Assembly: GCF_003260975.1 (NCBI RefSeq) | Contig: NZ_CP030041.1 | Coordinates: 2,279,001-2,343,000, forward strand | DNA from: Echinicola strongylocentroti | GTDB lineage: Bacteria > Bacteroidota > Bacteroidia > Cytophagales > Cyclobacteriaceae | Direction: 5' to 3' | DNA length: 64,000 bases | In this document: in pieces, positions 37,506 through 45,394 of the stretch | Position numbering within the stretch: the stretch's first letter is position 1 | How the letters are laid out: each line of letters opens with the position of its first letter | Made by a program: the position numbers and the translations under genes | The notes under the pieces: model-generated | The model's input: the letters and a program-made list of their open reading frames with translations, nothing else | Told to the model about the DNA's origin: nothing | Database searches by the model: none

Positions 37506-37616
37506 GAATTTATAGTTATTGGTTATTTGGTTACTACGTTATTTAGTTAATGGTTATTGGGACGGTGGTAGTCGGTGTTCGACTTGACGCAAATCGGGAC
37601 TTGTCTTCATTCTCGT

Positions 37617-37624
37617 CAAATGTA
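37617..37624 (-). promoter_or_regulatory. Candidate -7 box for the symporter gene
   Basis: The minus strand reads TACATTTG, identical to the box before the zinc dehydrogenase, 112 bp upstream of the symporter start. A -33 TTTG at the right distance is not evident. Confidence 0.35.
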
Positions 37625-37670
37625 AACTCCCACTGTCTGCAACAGCTGTAATTTATCAATTTACTACCAT

Positions 37671-38705
37671 TTATAAAGGACTGTGCTCGTGCAGCAATCC
37701 TCTTTCATGCATTGCTGCCCAAAATTCAGCAGGCAAGGTTTTTTCCGTCGCGTCCACATTCCTTTTCACCTTGGCAGGGTCAGAGGTGCTAAGTGCGACA
37801 CAGGCCACTCCCGGAGCAGACAGTCCAAACTGTACACAGGCATGTGCTGGTGGTATTTCAAATTCCTTACAGAGAGCAAAGAATTGCTCTCTCCACTCAA
37901 AGCGGGCCTTATTCTCTGGTGAATCAGGCTTGATCAATTGGTAATCGTAATAATCTCCCCCCACCAAAAAACCGGATTGGAAGACAGCAGAATTCAGAAT
38001 ACCGACACCATCATCGGACAACTTCTGCATAAACTGCAATAATTCTTGTGGGTGGGAATGGATGGTCATGCTATTGGCAAACATCACCCAATCCAACTTG
38101 ATATGCTCATAGATCCTCGGAATGACCTTCCAATCTTTTGCGCCCACGCCAATTCCTTTTACCAAGCCTTTTTTCTTTAAATCCTCCAAAGCCCTGTAGG
38201 CTTCCAAGACATCTTCAAAAAGGGCTTTTTCCTCCTCAGCAGAAGTGGCTTTGGCCAAGTATTCATCAGGATCATGGACAGATGCCAGTTGTGTGGAATA
38301 CCCCTGTAGCAGTTCATTGCCTTCTTCAAAACACTCCAATATGCCATTATAGCTGATTTTTTGGACCGCATCATGCTTCAGGTCTCGCCATACGCCTTTC
38401 TCAAACTGCGGCTCATCCCCTACCAGCGGGCTTCTCACCCAGCCTAGTTTGTTGCTGACCACTACTTGGTCTTTGGGCACGTTTAATGCGTTCAGGGCAT
38501 TGCCCAAGGATTCCAAGGCCAGACCGGCTCCATACTTTCCTGCCGAATCGAAAAAAGTCTGTGGCTGGGTATGGCGAATGCTCTCTTTTACAATGGCTTC
38601 TTTTTCTTTTGGATCAAGGGCTGTAAACAAATTGCCCAGTGTACTGGTGCCAAAAACGATGGATGGTACTTTGATTCCTGTGTTACCTAATGGTCTTAAT
38701 TTCAT
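37671..38705 (-). CDS. Aldo/keto reductase, probable aldose 1-dehydrogenase
   Basis: The 344-residue protein has the aldo/keto reductase layout: LGNTGIKVPSIVFGTSTLGN, then FFDSAGKYGAGLALESLGNA with catalytic Asp and Tyr, VVVSNKLGW with Lys, and LASVHDPDEYL with His. It resembles the D-threo-aldose 1-dehydrogenase/pyridoxal dehydrogenase branch, which oxidises L-fucose and related sugars to the lactone with NAD(P). A fucose-type substrate fits the FucP symporter next to it, but no lactonase, fuconate dehydratase or aldolase is in the window, so the pathway is incomplete here. It diverges from the LacI gene across 153 bp. Confidence 0.8.
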   Translation of the reverse strand: MKLRPLGNTGIKVPSIVFGTSTLGNLFTALDPKEKEAIVKESIRHTQPQTFFDSAGKYGAGLALESLGNALNALNVPKDQVVVSNKLGWVRSPLVGDEPQFEKGVWRDLKHDAVQKISYNGILECFEEGNELLQGYSTQLASVHDPDEYLAKATSAEEEKALFEDVLEAYRALEDLKKKGLVKGIGVGAKDWKVIPRIYEHIKLDWVMFANSMTIHSHPQELLQFMQKLSDDGVGILNSAVFQSGFLVGGDYYDYQLIKPDSPENKARFEWREQFFALCKEFEIPPAHACVQFGLSAPGVACVALSTSDPAKVKRNVDATEKTLPAEFWAAMHERGLLHEHSPL

Positions 38706-38800
38706 ACTCTTTATTCCTTCTCATTTTGGGAAAAACACTCCAATTTAACCATATTTTTGGTCAAAAAAATACCCCTGCCAATTCTCATGGAAAAGCAAGT

Positions 38801-38832
38801 ACCTGCAAAGGTTTGCGAGAAGCTTTGCAGGT
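38801..38832. promoter_or_regulatory. Probable LacI-family operator between the aldo/keto reductase and its regulator
   Basis: ACCTGCAAAG (38801-38810) and CTTTGCAGGT (38823-38832) form a perfect 10-bp inverted repeat. Inside it TGCAAAGGTTTGCG (38804-38817) is close to the LacI/CcpA-type consensus TGCAAACGTTTGCA. It lies 26 bp before the lacI-type start and in the gap shared with the divergent reductase gene, ideal for joint and autogenous control. Confidence 0.6.
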
Positions 38833-38858
38833 CAAAATAATTTTATTTTTTTTACATT

Positions 38859-39890
38859 ATGAAGAAAAAAAGGGTAACACTGAAAGACCTGGCCAATGAA
38901 CTGGGAGTGTCCATTTCAACAGTAAGCAGGGCACTAAAAGACCATCCTGACATCGATAAAAACCTTACCAAGAGAATACAGGCCCTCGCCCAAAAGTGGA
39001 ATTACATCCCTAATCCGCTCGCCATGGGGCTCCTCCGTCAGCAGACTCGGGTAATCGGAGTGATCGTCCCCGATCTGGTGACCTATTTCTTCTCCTCCAT
39101 TATTTCCGGAATCGAAGACGAGCTTCAGCAATCTGGCTATTATATCGTCATCTCATCCTCAAAGGAATCGATGGAAAAGGAAATCGAATGTGTCAACAAT
39201 CTGCTTAACTTACGCATCGATGGCCTTATCGTCTGTTTGGCACAAAACAGTAACAACAGAGAGCACTTTAGAAAAGTAATGGAACACCACGTTCCCTTGG
39301 TGTTTTTTGACAGGGTGTGTTTAGAAAAAGAGGTTTCCACAGTGGTCGTGGACAATGTCTCCATGGCCAAGGACATCACAACACACTTCCATGCCAATGG
39401 CGCCCGTACTCTCGCCCATATCACGGGACCAAAGCACCTGAACATCGTAAAAGAAAGAGCAGAAGGCTTCCTTAAAGGCCTAGAAGAAGTAGGCATCCCG
39501 TATGACGAAAAGTACTTGGTACATACAGACCTCTCTACAGAAAGTGCAGAAAAAGCCATCACAGGGCTTCTTCGCCTTCCCCAGCGGCCAGATGCCATCC
39601 TCGGGGTAAATGACACCGTTATCTTCGCCACCATGAAGGCTATCAAAACATTTGGCCTAAAGATCCCAGATGATGTGCTACTGGCAGGTTTTTCGGATGA
39701 GTTCCACGCTACCGTCGTCGAGCCCAACCTCACTTCCGTGGCCCACCCCACACATGAGATCGGCCGCAATGCTGCCAAACTAATCCTCGAACAAATCGAA
39801 GAAGAAAAGCCTATCCAAAAGAAAATAGTCCTCAACACCTCCCTACATATTAGGGCCTCTTCCCAACAAAAATCAACTATTACTCCATGA
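38859..39890 (+). CDS. LacI/GalR-family transcriptional regulator
   Basis: The 343-residue protein starts with a standard LacI headpiece: VTLKDLANELGVSISTVSRA, then ALKDHPDIDKNLTKRIQALA and the hinge region NPLAMGLLRQQTRVIGVIVP. A periplasmic-binding-protein-like effector domain follows (RIDGLIVCLAQNS, VVVDNVSMAKDIT, HITGPKHLNIVKERAEGF, RPDAILGVNDTVIFATMKAI, SVAHPTHEIGRNAA). It diverges from the aldo/keto reductase-symporter genes, so the inducer is probably their sugar. The inverted repeat at 38801-38832 is its likely operator. No AT-hook or extra domain. Confidence 0.94.
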   Translation: MKKKRVTLKDLANELGVSISTVSRALKDHPDIDKNLTKRIQALAQKWNYIPNPLAMGLLRQQTRVIGVIVPDLVTYFFSSIISGIEDELQQSGYYIVISSSKESMEKEIECVNNLLNLRIDGLIVCLAQNSNNREHFRKVMEHHVPLVFFDRVCLEKEVSTVVVDNVSMAKDITTHFHANGARTLAHITGPKHLNIVKERAEGFLKGLEEVGIPYDEKYLVHTDLSTESAEKAITGLLRLPQRPDAILGVNDTVIFATMKAIKTFGLKIPDDVLLAGFSDEFHATVVEPNLTSVAHPTHEIGRNAAKLILEQIEEEKPIQKKIVLNTSLHIRASSQQKSTITP

Positions 39891-39961
39891 CCATGGACCA
39901 TTATCTCTCTAGGAACAGCGAACTTCCTTAAAAATAAAGCATATGCTTCCATAACTTTTGG

Positions 39962-39969
39962 TACCTTTG
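39962..39969 (+). promoter_or_regulatory. Candidate promoter -7 box and long 5' leader of the helicase gene
   Basis: TACCTTTG fits TAnnTTTG, just after a 12-bp palindrome AAGCATATGCTT (39937-39948). It lies 163 bp before the helicase start, implying a long leader. In it GAGTGCA and TGCACTC can pair across about 90 bases. Cold-inducible DEAD-box genes often have such leaders. Confidence 0.4.
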
Positions 39970-40131
39970 CTCAATAGAACACTACCGGCAGAGTGCAAAT
40001 AGCCGGAAAACATAAACATATTTATCCATCCATATCCGGAGATTTTGTCGGTTTCGGCCATAAATTAGGCCCAAAAGCAAATCCTGCACTCGATTGTTGA
40101 CCTGCCCGGGAATACCCCTTATCATAACACT

Positions 40132-41382
40132 ATGAAATTTAAAGACCTGAGGATCATTCCTCCCATATTAGATGCATTAGAGGACAAAAACTATAGTGAA
40201 CCTACCTCTATCCAAGAACAGGCCATTCCATTTATCATTCAGGGCAAAGACGTTTTGGGATGCGCCCAGACTGGTACTGGAAAAACAGCCGCCTTTGCCA
40301 TTCCCATCATCCAGCATATCCACGAAGCACCCTATGCCAATGAATCAAGGCCCAAGATCCGTTCACTAATCGTCACACCGACGAGGGAACTGGCCATTCA
40401 GATTGGTGAAAATATTGAAGAATACGCCAAATATACCAATATCAAGCATACAGTGATTTTTGGTGGTGTAAAACAAGGAGCTCAAGTCAATCAACTGAAC
40501 AAGGGTGTACATATTCTTGTAGCTACCCCAGGGAGGCTCCTTGACCTGATCAACCAAGGTCATATCAGTCTAAAGGACATCGACTTATTTGTACTGGATG
40601 AGGCGGACCGGATGCTGGACATGGGCTTTATCAATGATATCAAAAAGCTCCTCAAAATCCTTCCCAAAAAACGCCAATCCCTTTTCTTTTCGGCCACCAT
40701 GCCGGACAATATCCTCCAACTGTCCAAGGAGATACTGAACAACCCACACAAGGTAGAAGTCACACCTGTTTCATCCACTGCGGAGACCATCCAACAATAC
40801 CTCTACTACACTAACAAAAGCAGTAAAAAATCCCTACTGATCCATATTTTGGAAAAAGAAGGGATGGATCAGGTTTTGCTGTTTTCGCGCACCAAGCACG
40901 GTGCTGACAGGATCGTGCGGGACCTCAAGAAACAGCATATAAAAGCGGCTGCCATCCATGGTGACAAGGCCCAAAACCAACGTCAACGGGTACTCAGTGA
41001 TTTCAAAGATGGCAAACTACGTATCCTAGTGGCCACGGATATTGCAGCTAGGGGCATTGACATTGACAAGCTTAAATATGTCATCAATTTTGATATTCCA
41101 GACACTCCTGAAACCTATATCCACCGTATTGGCCGCTCTGGAAGAGCAGGGGAAGAAGGAAACGCTATTTCACTCTGCGAACCAGAGGAAAATGCAGATG
41201 TAAAAGCCATAGAAAAACTGGCCAACAAAAAAATCACCGTCATCAATGACCACCCCTTTCCCCAAACGGACAAACCGATGACCGCTCAGGAGAAAAAAGA
41301 ATTCAACAAAGAAAAGCAGCGCAGAAAGCAAGAATTCTTTGCCAGCAGAAAAAACAACAGGGGTGGATCAGGAAGAAGATAA
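40132..41382 (+). CDS. rhlE: DEAD-box RNA helicase, RhlE type
   Basis: The 416-residue protein has every motif in order: Q motif YSEPTSIQEQAIP, Walker A AQTGTGKT, PTRELAIQIGE, TPGRLLDL, VLDEADRMLDMGF, FFSATMP, then VLLFSRTKHGADRI, LVATDIAARGIDID and YIHRIGRSGRAGEEGNA. The basic C-terminal tail (KKEFNKEKQRRKQEFFASRK) probably binds RNA. RhlE-type helicases remodel rRNA and mRNA during ribosome assembly and cold adaptation. It stands alone, with a long leader and its own terminator. Confidence 0.94.
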   Translation: MKFKDLRIIPPILDALEDKNYSEPTSIQEQAIPFIIQGKDVLGCAQTGTGKTAAFAIPIIQHIHEAPYANESRPKIRSLIVTPTRELAIQIGENIEEYAKYTNIKHTVIFGGVKQGAQVNQLNKGVHILVATPGRLLDLINQGHISLKDIDLFVLDEADRMLDMGFINDIKKLLKILPKKRQSLFFSATMPDNILQLSKEILNNPHKVEVTPVSSTAETIQQYLYYTNKSSKKSLLIHILEKEGMDQVLLFSRTKHGADRIVRDLKKQHIKAAAIHGDKAQNQRQRVLSDFKDGKLRILVATDIAARGIDIDKLKYVINFDIPDTPETYIHRIGRSGRAGEEGNAISLCEPEENADVKAIEKLANKKITVINDHPFPQTDKPMTAQEKKEFNKEKQRRKQEFFASRKNNRGGSGRR

Positions 41383-41438
41383 ATAACGCCTTTACTGATA
41401 GGGGCCAGTATTAGCTCTTTCAGATCACCCTTAAGGAC

Positions 41439-41480
41439 ATCGCCCAGTAGAAGCCACTCCAAGGTTTTCTGCTGGGCGAT
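41439..41480 (+). terminator. Intrinsic terminator after the helicase gene
   Basis: ATCGCCCAGTAGAA (41439-41452) pairs with TTCTGCTGGGCGAT (41467-41480), 14 bp with one G-T pair. It is followed by ACGCTTTTTC, a T-tract for plus-strand transcripts. Confidence 0.8.
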
Positions 41481-41532
41481 ACGCTTTTTCATCATTTCCA
41501 CCAATAGCCTACCCTGAAGGCTTCCGAGGAAA

Positions 41533-41595
41533 AAATGCTGGCTGCTTGAAAAGGTTTACCTGCATAAGGGAAGGTTTTAATTAATTGATACACAA
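41533..41595. repeat. Degenerate fragment of repeat R1
   Basis: AATGCTGGCTGCTTGA and GGTTTACCTGCATAAGGGAA followed by GGTTTTAATT match the right-hand part of R1 (about 6090-6205), with the intervening 35-40 bp missing. Confidence 0.5.
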
Positions 41596-41663
41596 CTGTG
41601 TGCCATGGCGCCATTAGTCAAGCCATCCACTTAACCATTTTAGCATACAGAAGGCCAGCGGGG

Positions 41664-41741
41664 ATGTTCCGCTAGGAGCATTAGCTTGGTAACAGAGCGT
41701 ACACACAACACCCAACCAGTGCCATAGGTACTGAACAAGAG
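41664..41741. repeat. Dispersed repeat R3, copy 2
   Basis: Begins ATGTTCCGCTAGGAGCATTA and mirrors 5314-5393 through GTGCCATAGGTAC to GAACAAGAGC. No reading frame. Copies 1 and 2 are most similar over the first 38 bases. Confidence 0.6.
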
Positions 41742-41819
41742 CCTGAGTACCAAACCCATCGGTCCATGAATTCCTTCGCCCACTACTGCCCATTACCGCT
41801 TAACTTACCCAGCGTAAAT

Positions 41820-42237
41820 CCAGGGCAAACGCGTTTAGTGTTTTGAAGGGAAACAATTTTCGTGTCGGCATAGCTATCATCCGTGCCGCTGGCACTTCTT
41901 CGGGAGGTTGAGGAGAGCTTAAGTTCCTGCGGATGAATCCGCAGGTTACAAAATTTATCGTGCCGCTGGCACTTTGCCCCGATTTGTACATTGGAAACCG
42001 CAGTAGCCTATCTTACCGAATGGGCTGAAAGAATGATTAGTTGATTTGGTTGAGGTTAAACCCCGAATATGCGTTAGGAACTGAGCATCCTGCCTAATCC
42101 GCCTTTGGCGGAGGGTCATATAGAAGGTGCAGGTGACAACCTGCACCAAAAATGATTACACACAAAAGGGTAAGTTCCGTAGGAACGGCAGATATAAATG
42201 CAAATAGGAACATTTTTTTTAAATGCGTTTGCCCTGG
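41820..42237. repeat. R2 element copy B bounded by 17-bp inverted repeats (MITE-like)
   Basis: The left end CCAGGGCAAACGCGTTT (41820-41836) and the right end AAATGCGTTTGCCCTGG (42221-42237) are inverted repeats matching at 16 of 17 positions. The interior starts with the 189-bp core shared with 24934-25122. It then holds an R4-like motif (AACCCCGAATATGCGTTAGG), a GTGCAGGTGACAACCTGCAC palindrome (42127-42146) and ATTACACACAAAAGGGTAAG. No coding sequence is credible. Confidence 0.65.
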
Positions 42238-42291
42238 CGTAAATCATCTAGAATCGAAAAAAATCAGTATTTTGGGTAAAGTGCACAAACT

Positions 42292-43191
42292 ATGGAACAA
42301 GGCGACCTACAAACCATCATCAGCTCGGTCAGGGATTCCTGGCAAAACTTCCTGGCTAGTATTCCCGGAATCATTTTAGGGATTATCATTGTGGCCATTG
42401 GCTACCTCATCGCCCGCCGGATAGGGGAAATCACCAGGACACGAATCAGGCGAAAGTCCAGCGACCCGCTGATGAGCCGATTTCTGGGCAATACCGTGAA
42501 AATCTGTTTGTTACTTTTGGCCATTATTTATGCCATGAATATTGCTGGACTGGGAGAAATCACCACTTTTTTGATCACCTCCATCGGTGCCTCAGCCATC
42601 ATTATTGGCTTTGCCTTTAAGGATATTGGTGAGAATTTTATCAGCGGTATTATACTGGCCTTTAGCCGCCCATTTAATGTCAACGACACAGTGGAAGTCG
42701 GTGACCTGTTCGGGAAGATCAAATCCTTGGAATTCAGGTACACCAAGCTCAAGACCTTTGATGGCCGAGACGTGTACATCCCCAACAGTGATGTGCTCAA
42801 AAAACCCGTGATCAACTATACAGAAGATGGTTTTTTCCGTTGGGATTTTGTGGTGGGCATTGCCTATGAAGACGATGTAGAAGCCGCCAAGCGTGTCATT
42901 ATGGACACCATCAACAGCCACCCTTCCGTGGTGCAGGACGGGATACATGAAAACTATGTCGCCGAGGACCAATTGGCCACCAGTACAGTAAACTTGAAAG
43001 TCTTTTTCTGGGTAAATACTTTTGAGTTTCGTCGGGAAGCAGTAATGGTGAGGGGCGAAATCATGAAACAGATAAAAGAAGCCCTTGAGACCGGCGGATT
43101 CTCCATGCCAAGTGATATTGTAGAACTAAAGCTGTACAGCAGCCAAAAAGACCTTCCCGTGAAGTTGCAGCAAACAGATCAGAAACAGTAA
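42292..43191 (+). CDS. Small-conductance mechanosensitive channel (MscS family)
   Basis: The 299-residue protein is close to MscS length (286 in E. coli) and has three N-terminal helices: about 20-45 (FLASIPGIILGIIIVAIGYL), about 65-90, and the pore-lining TM3 rich in Gly/Ala, FLITSIGASAIIIGFAFKDI. The beta domain follows: FNVNDTVEVGDLFGKIKSLE, RYTKLKTFDGRDVYIPNSDV. It opens under membrane tension to release solutes on hypo-osmotic shock. It follows a MITE-like repeat by about 50 bp and has no partner gene. Confidence 0.93.
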   Translation: MEQGDLQTIISSVRDSWQNFLASIPGIILGIIIVAIGYLIARRIGEITRTRIRRKSSDPLMSRFLGNTVKICLLLLAIIYAMNIAGLGEITTFLITSIGASAIIIGFAFKDIGENFISGIILAFSRPFNVNDTVEVGDLFGKIKSLEFRYTKLKTFDGRDVYIPNSDVLKKPVINYTEDGFFRWDFVVGIAYEDDVEAAKRVIMDTINSHPSVVQDGIHENYVAEDQLATSTVNLKVFFWVNTFEFRREAVMVRGEIMKQIKEALETGGFSMPSDIVELKLYSSQKDLPVKLQQTDQKQ

Positions 43192-43253
43192 CATATATGG
43201 CGACAGACTGGATGAAGCAATCTATCTGGGAGGATTTACGACACACTTTCTTA

Positions 43254-43460
43254 AACCCGGTTTTTGCAGTACCCTATCTGCTCCACGACGCACAGGTATT
43301 GTAATCTGATCGCGGCGGACAAAATCAGACGCTTCACTTTAGTTTTCGGTGTAGACGTAGCAACGCAACGCCTACACCGAAAACTAACTGATTTCCTTGC
43401 ACTTTCAGCTCTTCCCAACAACATCGGGACAGGCTACTACGATTCCTAATCCATAAATCG
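43254..43460. repeat. R4 inverted-pair element with a 14-bp central hairpin
   Basis: The left arm AAACCCGGTTTTTGCAGTAC and CACAGGTATTGTAATCTGAT faces a right arm that, read backwards, gives GATTAGGAATCGTAGTAGCC and TGTCCCGATGTTGTTGGGAA. That right arm strongly resembles the left arm of 28089-28281. The apex is AGTTTTCGGTGTAG/CTACACCGAAAACT. The whole 43192-43556 gap has no gene. Confidence 0.75.
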
Positions 43461-43556
43461 TCTTCAAAGAAAAGATTGCTTCTTCCCGCTATCGCTACAT
43501 TCGCTATGATGCATTGATAGCTGTTTTATGATCGAACTCAGGTTAAGGGCAACATC

Positions 43557-45245
43557 TTATTGATCAGCAAGAGCGGCCGATTTTTCGCCTTCCACAAAGG
43601 CTCCAAAATCAGCGTACTTAGCATATAATGTTTTATAAACTGCGACATTCTCCGGAATCGGCTCATAGACTTTGTCAAAGCCATTGGTCATGGCTGCTAT
43701 TGCCGACTCGGTGTCAGGATGGATCCCTGCCGCCACGGATGCATACATCGCCGCTCCCAAAGCGGGCGCTTGATCAGAGGTAGCGATTTTAATCGGCATG
43801 TTCAGTACATCGGCCATGGTTTGCATCACCAGTTTGGACTTCTTCGCAACACCACCCATTCCGATCACCGCATCGATGGTCACGCCTTCTTCCCTGAAGC
43901 GGTCCACGATCTTCTTGGACCCAAAACAGATCGACTCCACCAGTGCCTTAAAGACCCTAGCGGCATCAGTCCCCATATTGAGACCCATAAGTGCGCCTTT
44001 GAGCGATTGGTTGGCATCAGGCGTCCTCCTGCCGTTCACCCAGTCCAAGGCCACAGGAGCGGTCTCAGAGAGCGGGATGTTAATCGCTTCTTCTGATAAT
44101 TTGATCAACAGTTGGCTATCGATCTCATTGATCAGGGCTTCTTTCTTGGCATCATCAAGCGCATTGCTCGCACGGATAAGTTCCGCAGTTGGCTTGACCA
44201 CGAGGTTTTTAAACCAGGCCAACACATCACCAAATCCAGACTGTCCAGCTTCCAGGCCTACAGTCCCCGGAATAACAGAACCATCCACCTGACCACAAAT
44301 GCCCTTCACCAGATTATCGCCAATGGCTTCATGGGAGGCCACCATGATATCACAGGTAGATGTTCCCATCACCTTTACGAGGGTATTTTCGGTCACCTCT
44401 CCACCTACGGCACCGGCATGGGCATCAAAAGTCCCCACGGACACCACGGTATCGGTGCTCAGCCCCAATTTCTTGGCCCATTCCTCACTCAGGTTACCCG
44501 CAGGCAAATCGGAAGTAAATGTCTCGGTATAAAGCCGATCTCTCAAATCTGCTAACCTCGGATCGAGCTTGGAAAGGAATTCCTTTGGAGGAAGGCCATC
44601 CCAGCTTTCGTGCCATAGGGCTTTGTGGCCAGCAGCACATCGGCTACGCTTCAGCTCCAATGGGTCATCAGAACCGATCAATTCGGACGTAATCACATCA
44701 CAGTGCTCCATCCATGAATAGGCCGCTTCTGCTACGGCTTCATCTTCACGGATGACATGAAGGATCTTTGCCCAGAACCATTCTGATGAGTATATACCTC
44801 CTTCATATTTGGTATAATCCTCGCCTCCCCATGTCCTGGCCAACTCATTGATTTCGTCAGCTTCTTTGATCGCGGTATGGTCTTTCCATAGCACCATCAT
44901 GGCATTGGGGTTTTCAGCAAATTCAGGAGACAATGCCAGCGGTTTGCCCTGTTTATCCACTGCCATGGGGGAAGAACCTGTGGTATCCACACAAATACCC
45001 TTGATCTGGTCAGAAGGCACACTGGATTCCTTGATCACTTCCCGGATGGTCTCTTCCAAGCCTTCCAAGTGATCCAATGGATGCTGCCGAAACTGATTGC
45101 TTACAGGATCACAGTATTTTCCTTCCTTCCATCTGGGATACCAAAAGACATGGCTGCCCTTTACTTCCCCATTGCTCGTATTGACGATTACGGCCCTGAC
45201 AGAATCAGAGCCATAATCCAAGCCAATGACAAATTTATCGTTCAT
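43557..45245 (-). CDS. araB: L-ribulokinase
   Basis: The 562-residue FGGY-family sugar kinase matches AraB in length. The N-terminal phosphate loop is VIGLDYGSDSVRAVIVNTSN, followed by GICVDTTGSSPMAVDKQGKP, then VGTFDAHAGAVGGEVTENTL, KVMGTSTCDIMVA, GLEAGQSGFGDVLAW and the C-terminal adenine region IGMGGVAKKSKLVMQTMADV, DQAPALGAAMYASVAAGI. It phosphorylates L-ribulose at C5 in the cytosol. It is the last gene of the minus-strand arabinan locus, 149 bp after the GH51 gene. AraD is 13 kb away; araA is not seen in the window. Confidence 0.96.
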   Translation of the reverse strand: MNDKFVIGLDYGSDSVRAVIVNTSNGEVKGSHVFWYPRWKEGKYCDPVSNQFRQHPLDHLEGLEETIREVIKESSVPSDQIKGICVDTTGSSPMAVDKQGKPLALSPEFAENPNAMMVLWKDHTAIKEADEINELARTWGGEDYTKYEGGIYSSEWFWAKILHVIREDEAVAEAAYSWMEHCDVITSELIGSDDPLELKRSRCAAGHKALWHESWDGLPPKEFLSKLDPRLADLRDRLYTETFTSDLPAGNLSEEWAKKLGLSTDTVVSVGTFDAHAGAVGGEVTENTLVKVMGTSTCDIMVASHEAIGDNLVKGICGQVDGSVIPGTVGLEAGQSGFGDVLAWFKNLVVKPTAELIRASNALDDAKKEALINEIDSQLLIKLSEEAINIPLSETAPVALDWVNGRRTPDANQSLKGALMGLNMGTDAARVFKALVESICFGSKKIVDRFREEGVTIDAVIGMGGVAKKSKLVMQTMADVLNMPIKIATSDQAPALGAAMYASVAAGIHPDTESAIAAMTNGFDKVYEPIPENVAVYKTLYAKYADFGAFVEGEKSAALADQ

Positions 45246-45394
45246 CTTCTAGTTATTGATTGTTCTTTATTCGTTAGCGGTACTTTTTTCTTGATACATG
45301 ATCGCCATTTGTCTCAAGACTATATCTCAAGTCTCATATCTCAAGACTCAAGACTCAATATTCATACCCCAAATCTCACTACTACAAACCTACC
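45246..45394. repeat. Low-complexity short tandem repeats between araB and GH51
   Basis: Variants of TCTCAAGACT/TCTCATATCTC recur about five times between 45315 and 45360. Their position before araB could affect expression of that gene, but I see no standard promoter box. Confidence 0.4.

Noticed and set aside
41664..42237. CRISPR array or integron
   Set aside because: The repeats here are not regularly spaced, differ in sequence and have no cas or integrase gene nearby.
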